A DNA stretch of 64,000 nucleotides from Marinifilum flexuosum (GTDB lineage: Bacteria; Bacteroidota; Bacteroidia; Bacteroidales; Marinifilaceae): positions 1-64,000 of the forward strand of contig NZ_RAPQ01000014.1 in the NCBI RefSeq assembly GCF_003610555.1, read 5' to 3'. This document shows positions 17,634 through 25,658 of the stretch, one piece after another. Each line of letters starts with the position of its first letter. The stretch's first letter is position 1. The position numbers and the translations under genes are program-made. A model generated the notes under the pieces. It ran no database searches. It was not told where the DNA came from and saw nothing but the letters and a program-made list of their open reading frames with translations.

Positions 17634-17763
17634 TAATACCGATTATTAATTATTATGCGCCATTTGTTCATTCACTCCAAATGCCTAACTAATTATATAT
17701 CGGCATTTCATTTTAATATTTCACAGTTTCGCCTAAGCTCACTCTGAAATTTAAATGGTATTA
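17634..17763. repeat. Structured intergenic repeat, copy 3
   Basis: Third copy of the 5886-6014 element. The frame TAATACCGAT ... TATCGGCA ... AAATGGTATTA is kept, with yet another set of complementary internal arms (TTAATTA/TAATTAT and CATTTG/CAAATG). The second stem has ATTTCACAG-type and CTCTGAAATT-type arms. It ends 26 nt before the gene at 17790. Confidence 0.65.
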
Positions 17764-17789
17764 TCTGATTACCCTAATAAAAACTAACT

Positions 17790-19088
17790 ATGACAAACGA
17801 TCCAATACTGGAACTTTATAATCATCAATTTGCCATTATCTCACTCGAAACAACCGGTATTTCGCCACAACATGGCGATCATTTGGTTGAACTGGCTATA
17901 CAAACGGTGAATTGGAATGGTGAACTACTGGACAGTTACGAAACATTAGTACATCCAGGAAAAGACATTGAAGGCTTTCAAATTCACGGCATAACCGATG
18001 ATATGGTGAAGAATGCTCCTTCGGCTTCGGAAATTGTTCCTGATATTCTTTCTCGCTTAAATGGCAAAACCCTGGTAGCTCACGATTTTGATTTTGCTGT
18101 TCGCTTTTTAGAACCAATTCTAAATGGTAACATGCCTAAATTGGAAGGTATCTGTACTTTAAAACTGTTCGACTTGGTGGCTCCGGATTCGGGTCTGCGT
18201 AGATTGGAACAATTGTGTACTTATTACGATATTGAATTTTCGGTACGCCATTCTGCCAAGTCTGATTCTTTGGCAACGGCCAAGCTTTTCTCCATACTGA
18301 AGAATTTATATGCTCAGCAAAACGAGATTGAAGACTTCGTTGAAAACTTCCTTCACCTGATTAAAATTGAAGATTGCCCGAAAGAGCGCAATATTTTCAT
18401 GAAGCGAAAGGAAGCTAAAAACATCGCCAACATCCAGAAAAACAAACTTTACGATTTACTAAACAGGTTAACTTCAAGTGCTGGAGATTCTGTTCCTGTA
18501 CGTCAGTATTTGAATGTTTTGGATCGTGCTTTGGCGGATCGCATTTTAGAAGAAAAAGAGATTTTCTCACTGGTAGATTTGGCAACAGACTACAAACTTT
18601 CGAAAAAACAGGTGATGGAAATTCATGAGGAATACTTGCGCAAGCTGATTCGCATTTACCTATTGGATGAAATTTTAACAAATGCCGAAATGGATGATCT
18701 TCATTTGGTCTCCGATTTGCTTTGTATTCTTCCCAAAGAATTGGATTTGTTAATTAAATACGAGCGCACCAAAATTCCAATTACCACACCTGGAGTTCAA
18801 AAACAATTGAAATCATTGACAGGAAAAAGCGTTTGTTTCTCTGGTCATCTTAACTGCAAGATCAACGGCCAAAGAATCGATCGTGAATTGGCTCAACAGT
18901 TGGTTAAAGAGCGTGGCCTGATCGTTAAAAGAGTAGTCTCTAAAAATGTAGATTACCTAATCACGGCTCATGCAGAGCAATTCTCTGGAAAAGGTCGCAA
19001 GAACCGAAAAGCCATGGAATATCATGTAAATGTAATGGATGAGAAGATCTTTTGGGAGATGATAGGCGTAGTTGTAGACAATGAATAA
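17790..19088 (+). CDS. DEDDh exonuclease-fold/BRCT protein with altered active site
   Basis: Protein of 432 residues. Residues 10-170 have the DnaQ-type exonuclease fold, a middle helical region spans about 190-345, and the C-terminal 85 residues form a BRCT domain (LTGKSVCFSGHL, then VDYLITA). The family needs four acids. Here ExoI reads SLETTG (S18 instead of Asp; E20 kept), and ExoII reads AHDFDFAVRFL with Ala103 where Asp is expected, though D99 and D101 are close. ExoIII H154 and D159 are intact. So catalysis is doubtful; a DNA-binding or scaffold role with the BRCT domain is possible. It is monocistronic, followed by a strong terminator. Confidence 0.8.
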   Translation: MTNDPILELYNHQFAIISLETTGISPQHGDHLVELAIQTVNWNGELLDSYETLVHPGKDIEGFQIHGITDDMVKNAPSASEIVPDILSRLNGKTLVAHDFDFAVRFLEPILNGNMPKLEGICTLKLFDLVAPDSGLRRLEQLCTYYDIEFSVRHSAKSDSLATAKLFSILKNLYAQQNEIEDFVENFLHLIKIEDCPKERNIFMKRKEAKNIANIQKNKLYDLLNRLTSSAGDSVPVRQYLNVLDRALADRILEEKEIFSLVDLATDYKLSKKQVMEIHEEYLRKLIRIYLLDEILTNAEMDDLHLVSDLLCILPKELDLLIKYERTKIPITTPGVQKQLKSLTGKSVCFSGHLNCKINGQRIDRELAQQLVKERGLIVKRVVSKNVDYLITAHAEQFSGKGRKNRKAMEYHVNVMDEKIFWEMIGVVVDNE

Positions 19089-19110
19089 CTATCAATTAGT
19101 AATGAATAAT

Positions 19111-19134
19111 AAAGGCGCGAATGATTCGCGCCTT
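19111..19134. terminator. Bidirectional terminator between convergent genes
   Basis: Perfect palindrome AAAGGCGCGAAT/ATTCGCGCCTTT, flanked by T- and A-rich sequence. It separates the convergent genes ending at 19088 (+) and 19146 (-). Confidence 0.85.
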
Positions 19135-19145
19135 TGTTATTATTC

Positions 19146-19766
19146 TTAGTCGATGATCAGATCTTCCATCTTCATTCTCTTTCTGGCTTTTGGATGTTCA
19201 TCAGGATAACCAATTGGCAACACCGCTACCGGATACAGGTTCTCATCCCATCCAAACAGTTCGCTAATTGCTTTCTCATCTATTAACCTCATCCAACAGG
19301 TTCCTAAACCAAAATCCAATGCTCTCAAAGCAATATGCTCTACTGCAATCGCGATATTAAATGCTACTGACTTGGCTAAATCTTCCTTTTTTAATAATGA
19401 TTTTGCTTTTGTCGTTTTATTCAAAATTTCGCAAATCTCATTATCGAAAGCTCCTATTTCTCCCAGATCCTGAACTCCTGAAACACGACCATCAATGTAG
19501 CCCTGAACATCTGCACAAATAACCAAAACAACTGGTGCTTGACTCACAAATTTTTGATTGTATGAATATTCTTGAAGCTTTTTCTTGTTTTCGATATCGC
19601 GAACGATTTTAAATCTCCATGGCTGGGAGTTACATCCTGAAGGAGCAAGCCTAGCAGCATCCAGCAATTCCATTAAAATCTCATCTGAAAAATCGCCAGG
19701 CTTAAATTTGCGAATACTCCTTCTTTCTTGAATGGCTTCTTTTGTACTTAATTCTCTATATTTCAT
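19146..19766 (-). CDS. Nitroreductase family flavoprotein
   Basis: FMN-dependent nitroreductase-family protein of 206 residues. Landmarks are ERRSIRKF at residues 14-21, DAARLAPSGCNSQPW near residues 37-51, and the C-terminal PIGYPDEHPKARKRM. The family reduces nitro compounds, quinones or enones with NAD(P)H; the substrate is unknown. The ATG at 19766 (MKYRELS) is preferred to an upstream TTG. It lies 86 nt downstream of the terpene-cyclase-like gene on the same strand and may be the last gene of that operon, which would add a flavoenzyme to it, but this is not certain. Confidence 0.9.
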   Translation of the reverse strand: MKYRELSTKEAIQERRSIRKFKPGDFSDEILMELLDAARLAPSGCNSQPWRFKIVRDIENKKKLQEYSYNQKFVSQAPVVLVICADVQGYIDGRVSGVQDLGEIGAFDNEICEILNKTTKAKSLLKKEDLAKSVAFNIAIAVEHIALRALDFGLGTCWMRLIDEKAISELFGWDENLYPVAVLPIGYPDEHPKARKRMKMEDLIID

Positions 19767-19852
19767 CTGTGTGTTTGCATTATTTTTTAAGGGTGGCAAA
19801 ACTAACAATAACAGATTAAAGTATTTAAACTTTTAATGAGAATCTCAAAGCA

Positions 19853-21658
19853 TTATGCCTCACTCGCAATTATTAATTCGTAATTCGTGATTGATTTATG
19901 CACTTCATATAATGCAGAGCTTGCAAATACCAATGGATACATATCCTCGAAGTACCAAAGTGAGGCAAAATACAATCCTATAGGAGTAGCTTTGATGTCA
20001 TTCAAATCATTAGGAAGGTGAAGATGTAACCACTTCAATCCATTATTTATTTCTTCCTGATTTTGAATTGAGGCCAACGCTCGTATTGCCAAGGAAGTTT
20101 CTTCAATGGTAGAGATTAGACTCGCATTTCCTCCCCATCCTCCATCTTCATTTTGAACAGATTGCAGAAAGGCAATAGCTTTGTTTTTAACTTCACGTAA
20201 TCCTTTTAAAACATCTGGATTTAAACCACTTATAGAATACAGCACTATTGAAGTTCCATATACAGGATTTTCATGCTGCAAATCGTCCTCATTTCCAAAC
20301 CATAGTGGTAACCATGAGCCATTATCGAATTGTGAATTCTGCAAATACCTCCATGCCTTCTGAATACATTTATCCACTTTGCTTCTGGTCTGAGCATCCA
20401 ATTTATCTCGCCAAAGAGATAATGCTTTTATGGCATGTGCTGCAATATCAGGACAGGAGCAGTCGAAAGGCAATTTCCCCCAACCTTTACAAAAGGTAGG
20501 CAAGCCTCCATCATTATTCTGAAGTTCAATTAACCAGTTCACACCATTCTTTATTGCCTCAATGGGAATATCCTGGTATTCGTTCAATTTATGTAATGCA
20601 ATCAATGCTCCCGAAGTATCATCGGCATCCGGCACTCCTCCTTGTAAATGAGTCCATGCCCAACCTCCTGGTTTTGCCTTTGTAAATGGGTGAATATTCT
20701 TTAACTGGTGATCCAGGTAATAAGAAACAAACTTCTCTCTATCAGTAATTTCAGACAAAAAACTATGATCCAATGCATTTACTGATAATGATGTTACCCA
20801 AGTGGCCAAATGTGTGTCAATAGGCCAGGATCCATCCTCACGAATCGAATGCTCCAAAAAGTTTGCTGCCTTTTTACAAACTTCAAGCTCTCTCTCTCCT
20901 GCTCCAATCAAGCTCATTAGTACAAATCCCGTTAAAGGTGCAGCTTCTAAAAAGCCACCATTGCCAGGCTGTTTTTCCGATAGAATTTGTAGAACTTTGG
21001 GTTTTACGGATTGGTTTAGCTTCTTTGTTAACTTATTTGGTTTGCTATGTTGTGCTTTTACCAAGCCAATCGCAATCAATGCCGGAATGGCATAGCTTAC
21101 CACTGATAAGTTCAGAAACTTAAAGAGCTGATCGGGAAATACTGCCATTTGAAATGGAAGTTGTGGAACCAATTTCCATCCATTTTCTCCTAACCTTCCT
21201 GATAGTGCACACATGGAAAGGATAGGTACCGAAAAGGTTTGATCGCTTTGATAATGATTCAATATGGCAGTACTTATAGATTCAGGATCCAATTTCTTCA
21301 ATCGATCTGTCAACCAATTCTCAGCATTTTGAATGCACTCAGCAAACTCAGGACGATCTTTGGCAATCGAAAAACAAGCCCATGTAAGTAAAGTGGTACT
21401 CAAATTACTTTTGCTTCTTATGGTATCTCCCCATCCACCATCCAAATTGACATTTTGAACCAGCCAGAACAGACCTTTGTTGATCTGAAAGGCGTATTTC
21501 TTTTTATCGTATTTCCATAATGCAAAAACTGCTACAGCAGTTGACAGGGCACTACTGGATAATTTTCCATCCCAGTATCCATTTTCATTTCGAAGTGAAA
21601 GGATATGATTGTCCAGTCTTTCTTTTAGGCTTTGTACGTGGTTGTAATTGGAAATCAT
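19853..21658 (-). CDS. Squalene-hopene cyclase-like class II terpene cyclase
   Basis: Protein of 601 residues, near the usual length of squalene-hopene cyclases. It has several QW-type repeats (LDGGWGD, DGSWPI, NGSWLPLWFGN, DGGWGGN) and the catalytic DADDT at residues 344-348, matching the DxDDTA acid motif that protonates the polyene. The region with GSWLPLWFGN and VYGTS also follows the cyclase pattern. It would cyclise a polyprenyl substrate at the membrane; the substrate is unknown. Its neighbours are a smaller repeat protein and a DUF116-polyprenyl synthase fusion, so a dedicated terpenoid product is likely. The C-terminus (ITNYELIIASEA) is encoded by an AT-rich repeat. Start ATG at 21658 is preferred to a TTG at 21670. 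Confidence 0.85.
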   Translation of the reverse strand: MISNYNHVQSLKERLDNHILSLRNENGYWDGKLSSSALSTAVAVFALWKYDKKKYAFQINKGLFWLVQNVNLDGGWGDTIRSKSNLSTTLLTWACFSIAKDRPEFAECIQNAENWLTDRLKKLDPESISTAILNHYQSDQTFSVPILSMCALSGRLGENGWKLVPQLPFQMAVFPDQLFKFLNLSVVSYAIPALIAIGLVKAQHSKPNKLTKKLNQSVKPKVLQILSEKQPGNGGFLEAAPLTGFVLMSLIGAGERELEVCKKAANFLEHSIREDGSWPIDTHLATWVTSLSVNALDHSFLSEITDREKFVSYYLDHQLKNIHPFTKAKPGGWAWTHLQGGVPDADDTSGALIALHKLNEYQDIPIEAIKNGVNWLIELQNNDGGLPTFCKGWGKLPFDCSCPDIAAHAIKALSLWRDKLDAQTRSKVDKCIQKAWRYLQNSQFDNGSWLPLWFGNEDDLQHENPVYGTSIVLYSISGLNPDVLKGLREVKNKAIAFLQSVQNEDGGWGGNASLISTIEETSLAIRALASIQNQEEINNGLKWLHLHLPNDLNDIKATPIGLYFASLWYFEDMYPLVFASSALYEVHKSITNYELIIASEA

Positions 21659-21712
21659 GATATGGTTCAATTTAGCAATTGGTTATCTCTTGCATTAAGG
21701 GTGCAGTCCTAA

Positions 21713-22687
21713 TTAAGACAGAACACCCAAACCTAGAAGAGCATAATAGGTATATTCCACATCACAGGACATATCAGCAATGCTACCGAAAAAGCCACCC
21801 GACTCATCCCAATGAAGGTTGATGAAATTTAAGGAATTTTCGGCAAACGAGTCCATATTTTCTCCAGACAATTTCAAGGCCAATAATGCAGTTGCTGTTG
21901 ATAAAAGATCTGAAACAGGTACATCTTTAGCTGCGATGAATCCCCCTCTCTTCGATCTCATTTGAAGTAACCAATCTTTACTTTTTCCACGATCCAAATT
22001 CATAATCATACCAGCTGCAGTAGCTGAAGTTACCCCATCTGAACTGTTACTTTCATTCGCATAAGAACCATTATCCAATATTAATGACTGATTTGCATCT
22101 TGAATTTCTTCAATTGAATCCGCTTCTATTTGCAAATCTTGATATAAAGTCCACATTAAATAATTGGCATAAACGGTAGAGTGTTCTGAGTCTTTTGCAT
22201 TGTGATTGTAACCTTCATCCTTAGAGATATAACTTTCTATTTCCCATAGAACTTCCGAGCAATCATTCATTGTTTTTTTTGCCAGTTTTCCTATAATAAG
22301 ATCTTTAGCAAATCCTATTCTTAAATATTTGGTGGACTTAAAACCTGTTTTTTGCTTTAAATCTATAAGATGCAGCAAATAGAAAGCCCTTACCAAACAT
22401 ACTGAATGTACAAAATCAAGATTTTTCTGTTCAAATTGTTGCAGGTATTTTTTCTCATCAGCTATATTCAATTTCAAATCCAAAATTAAGGCAAGTGTAT
22501 ATCCAAAAACCGAGTAGTACAAATCTGATTTGCCAGCCTTATCGATAAATCCTCCTGAATCACATTTTTGGGAACGCAAAAACGAAATAATATGATTTTT
22601 AGCATCTTCACTTAAAGCCTCTTTTGCACTTAGCAAGCTTTCCAGTATGAATTGGTTACAATTGATTGATTTTTTAGACAATGTCAT
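21713..22687 (-). CDS. Prenyltransferase/terpene-cyclase repeat protein, short
   Basis: Protein of 324 residues built of alpha/alpha-barrel repeats like those of terpene cyclases and of protein prenyltransferase beta subunits (CDSGGFIDK near 42, RSKRGGFIA near 245, ESGGFFGS near 292). It ends DVEYTYYALLGLGVLS, a typical family ending. It has no DxDD motif that I can see, so it is not an obvious class II cyclase; it could be a second domain-like partner of the 601-residue cyclase or a prenyltransferase-type protein. Its start follows the stop of the polyprenyl synthase gene by 2 nt, so it is in the same operon. Confidence 0.75.
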   Translation of the reverse strand: MTLSKKSINCNQFILESLLSAKEALSEDAKNHIISFLRSQKCDSGGFIDKAGKSDLYYSVFGYTLALILDLKLNIADEKKYLQQFEQKNLDFVHSVCLVRAFYLLHLIDLKQKTGFKSTKYLRIGFAKDLIIGKLAKKTMNDCSEVLWEIESYISKDEGYNHNAKDSEHSTVYANYLMWTLYQDLQIEADSIEEIQDANQSLILDNGSYANESNSSDGVTSATAAGMIMNLDRGKSKDWLLQMRSKRGGFIAAKDVPVSDLLSTATALLALKLSGENMDSFAENSLNFINLHWDESGGFFGSIADMSCDVEYTYYALLGLGVLS

Positions 22688-22689
22688 AT

Positions 22690-24270
22690 TTATTCAGGTA
22701 CGATCCTATTCAATAGGCGTGTTAATAATATCTTTAAGTTTGAATTGGACAGCCTACAAAGACTTTTCATAGCTTTTTGCTTGTATTCACTTAGCATTTC
22801 TTCTGCTTCTTGCATTGCCTCTTTGGTTTCATCCCATTTCAAAATGTCTGAGTCCTGATTTCGCCTCCACTCCTTGATCTTTTCAGGATATTTTTCATTC
22901 AGAATACATGAAATCATCGACGGTTGAACTGTATTAAATCCACTGGCAATTTCATTCTGTCTGAAATCATCCAAATCATCATTAATCTGATAAGCAATGC
23001 CGAGTGCTATGCTATATTCCGAAATCACCTCGGTAACATCGGCACCCGCATTTGCCTGGATGGCACCAAATTGCAATGCAACTTCAAAAGCTGGTGAAGT
23101 TTTATTACTAAAGATTCGAATGATTTCTTCTCTGCTAAGCAATTTCCCATTCGATCTCCAAAGCAACTCTTCACCTTGCCCCAATGACAAATCGCGATGA
23201 GCACAAGAAGCTACCTTTAGTAAACTTTTAATATGCTTTGCCCCTGATTCAGCAATCATTTGGTAACCATATCCTACGATTAAATCTCCAACATTTAAGG
23301 CTACCGGAACATCAAATTCCTTGTGTAAGCTCGGTTTACCATATCTTTTATCATCATCATCGGCAATGTCATCGTGCACCAGTGATGCTTTATGAAAGCA
23401 CTCTATCGAAACTGCTAATTTTTGGATTGTTTCATTATACTCTCCTGATTTTCCCATCAAAGCATCATAAACTGCAGTCATCATTAAAGGACGCCAGCGT
23501 TTTCCATCCTTTTCAATCCAATTGATGGCAATATCAACCGTGTCATCCTGGTAATCGAAAAACTCCTGCAAATTCTCCCTGTTAAACCATGATTTTACAG
23601 ATTTTTTTAGCTGATCCAAATCGATCCAGCCATGCCAATTGCTTTCCTTTCGATTGGCAAGAACCTCATTCAACCAAACATCATCAACTTTGGAATCTTT
23701 ACAATCGTTATTGTACAATGGAATCGCAATGGATGGAACAGCTTCTCTTACAGCCAAAGGAAAAGATCTTTCGAAAGAGTGCAAACAACCAACGCCAATT
23801 ACACATTCCACCTGACCAGATGAAAGTAACACACTTGCCGATGTTGTTCCCTCGCTTACAATGGTGTGATAGCCCAAATCATCGGCTTTAGAAATAATAT
23901 CGGCCAAATCGCATCGACCACATTGTTCGCATAATAAACCCAATTCATCGAACTTTGCAGGACAATCGGCATGACTAAAGCACTTGGGGAGTAGTAATAT
24001 TCGGCGATTGAAAGGAATGCCAGCCACGATATTTTGCCATGCAAAATTATTAATCATTACAGCCAGTAGTTTCTGATAAAGAAACAATTCAGGATGCATT
24101 TTGATTAGTTCTCCTGAATGAAAAATCACCTCCGATTCCTGCAAAGGCGGTATGATTTCCGTTTCAGCAGCATAATCACGAATCAAATCCCTGATTTGCT
24201 TTAGCTTCTCAGGAGTTTGTGGTAGTGCATTACCCAAGTTTGTATTTATTTGATCTTTCCTTAATATCAT
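22690..24270 (-). CDS. DUF116-polyprenyl synthase fusion
   Basis: Two-domain protein of 526 residues. Residues 40-200 form a DUF116-like domain with Cys at 97, 103, 114, 117 and 120 (pattern PKCFSHADC, then LLCEQCGRC), likely metal- or FeS-binding. Residues 235-520 form a trans-isoprenyl diphosphate synthase: GKRWRP at 256-261, first Asp-rich motif HDDIADDDD at 299-307, second DDLDD at 431-435. Both motifs are complete, so it should condense IPP onto an allylic diphosphate; chain length is unknown. Fusion to DUF116 is unusual. The following genes are terpene-cyclase-like, which suggests it supplies their substrate. An AT-rich repeat and a palindrome lie upstream. Confidence 0.85.
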   Translation of the reverse strand: MILRKDQINTNLGNALPQTPEKLKQIRDLIRDYAAETEIIPPLQESEVIFHSGELIKMHPELFLYQKLLAVMINNFAWQNIVAGIPFNRRILLLPKCFSHADCPAKFDELGLLCEQCGRCDLADIISKADDLGYHTIVSEGTTSASVLLSSGQVECVIGVGCLHSFERSFPLAVREAVPSIAIPLYNNDCKDSKVDDVWLNEVLANRKESNWHGWIDLDQLKKSVKSWFNRENLQEFFDYQDDTVDIAINWIEKDGKRWRPLMMTAVYDALMGKSGEYNETIQKLAVSIECFHKASLVHDDIADDDDKRYGKPSLHKEFDVPVALNVGDLIVGYGYQMIAESGAKHIKSLLKVASCAHRDLSLGQGEELLWRSNGKLLSREEIIRIFSNKTSPAFEVALQFGAIQANAGADVTEVISEYSIALGIAYQINDDLDDFRQNEIASGFNTVQPSMISCILNEKYPEKIKEWRRNQDSDILKWDETKEAMQEAEEMLSEYKQKAMKSLCRLSNSNLKILLTRLLNRIVPE

Positions 24271-24303
24271 TGCACATTATCTTAATCTTCTTTTTTTTCC
24301 TCG

Positions 24304-24360
24304 TACAGACGCACGGCTGTGCGTCTCTACACTATATCAAAATCAGCCGTGCGTCTCTAC
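24304..24360. repeat. GACGCACGGC palindrome with extra half copy
   Basis: An inverted repeat with arms GTACAGACGCAC and GTGCGTCTCTAC (24304-24330) is followed by a half copy AGCCGTGCGTCTCTAC (24345-24360). It fills most of the 91-nt gap between the radical SAM and DUF116-synthase genes. The form is that of a dispersed REP-like element. Confidence 0.6.
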
Positions 24361-24361
24361 T

Positions 24362-25555
24362 TTACCCATATGCACCAAATCCAAAGAATGAATATTTCTT
24401 TGCAAATCGGTACACCCACGATTTTTCGGGAATTTCTTTTCCAGGGATATGATGACCAGCACATGGTCTCATTTTTTGTAATTCTTCGAATGCCTTACTT
24501 CTTTTCGATGAATCGTATGCATCAGCCTCTTTCAGCATGGTATGTAATTGCTCTGGAGCATCCAACAAAATGCATCCTTGTGTACAATCAGTTATCCCAT
24601 TTCTTAAACCTGAAATGTATTTTGAATTTTCAATTAATTCAGGAATATTGGAATCCACCTCAATTTTTTCACCTGCAAATTGTATTGGCGGACAAAATTC
24701 AATATCTCCGTAAGGATTAATATGATGCGATAAACCTATTGCACCCGGACAAAGCGCATTTCCTTTCTCATCCCAATAGGTATCGATAATCATTAATGGT
24801 GCTTTTACACGAATGTCAACCATAAATTGTCTCAGCTCCAGAATTTCTTTTTCCGACAAAGCTAATTCAGTGGTTGGACGCTCTCCCACTGGACGATAAA
24901 TATAATACCATAAATAATGAACGCCCTTTTTAATGCAAGAGTTCACAAATTCTTCGCTCACCAAATCTTTAAAATTCGATTTACAAACACTTGTAGCAAC
25001 ACCTGTAAATAGTTTGTTATTAATGGCAGAGTCTATTCCCGTCATGGTTCGACCATAAACATTGTTCGCTCCCCTTCTGATGTCACTTACATCCTGTAAG
25101 CCTTCCACACTAATTAAAGGAGATACATTCCCCAACTTTCTCAAGCGTTGAGCCACTTCGTCAGTCAGCAAAGTTCCATTGGTAAACATTTGAAAGTAAC
25201 AATCGGAATGGCGTTCTATTACATCAAACAATTGAGGGTACATCAATGGTTCTCCACCTAAAAGACCAAAAAAGTATGATCCTTTTTTCTTACTGGAATT
25301 GATGATATTTTCCAGTGTTTCCACATCCATTCCCTTGGAAGTATTATTAATGGTTACCCAACAGCCCTGGCAATTCAAGTTACAGTTATCCGTGACGGAA
25401 ATCATCATGAAAGCCGGATACAATTCTCCATTCTTTAAACGCTTTTTGTGCTTTGCAACTGCTTTCATGCCTTTAAAGCCAAGGTTATAGCCTAATTTCC
25501 AAAGCAACTTTAAATCAACAGTACGTAATATTCTTGATCCTAATGAAAATATCAT
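24362..25555 (-). CDS. Radical SAM protein with SPASM-like C-terminus
   Basis: Protein of 397 residues. The 4Fe-4S motif for S-adenosylmethionine is CNLNCQGC, with Cys at 58, 62 and 65 (CxxxCxxC). GGEP follows at 100-103. Further Cys at 269, 288, 324, 328 and 365 suggest one or more auxiliary clusters, as in SPASM/twitch enzymes. It should do a radical reaction in the cytoplasm; the substrate is not known. Its place directly upstream of the DUF116-synthase gene suggests it acts on the same compound or on an associated cofactor. It is not clearly HpnH. Confidence 0.85.
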   Translation of the reverse strand: MIFSLGSRILRTVDLKLLWKLGYNLGFKGMKAVAKHKKRLKNGELYPAFMMISVTDNCNLNCQGCWVTINNTSKGMDVETLENIINSSKKKGSYFFGLLGGEPLMYPQLFDVIERHSDCYFQMFTNGTLLTDEVAQRLRKLGNVSPLISVEGLQDVSDIRRGANNVYGRTMTGIDSAINNKLFTGVATSVCKSNFKDLVSEEFVNSCIKKGVHYLWYYIYRPVGERPTTELALSEKEILELRQFMVDIRVKAPLMIIDTYWDEKGNALCPGAIGLSHHINPYGDIEFCPPIQFAGEKIEVDSNIPELIENSKYISGLRNGITDCTQGCILLDAPEQLHTMLKEADAYDSSKRSKAFEELQKMRPCAGHHIPGKEIPEKSWVYRFAKKYSFFGFGAYG

Positions 25556-25570
25556 TCTTTTGTTTTTTTA

Positions 25571-25645
25571 TTCCCCTCTCGAGAGGGGATGAAGGGGAGT
25601 GTTCTAATTACATCCCCCTAAATCCCCCTTGAAAGGGGGACTTGA
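25571..25645. repeat. Two CCCCT-type palindromes
   Basis: CCCCTCTCGAGAGGGG (25573-25588) and CCCCCTTGAAAGGGGG (25624-25639) stand in the 103-nt gap between the radical SAM and ferredoxin genes, with further C-run and G-run segments between. They belong to the same dispersed family as 29951-29996 and 61870-61911. The perfect stem could also slow transcription. Confidence 0.6.
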
Positions 25646-25658
25646 AATACTTAATGCA

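Noticed and set aside
24362-25555. HpnH (adenosyl hopene transferase)
   Set aside because: The neighbouring cyclase invites this, but the C-terminal Cys pattern (269, 288, 324, 328, 365) looks SPASM-like, and no other hopanoid genes are present.
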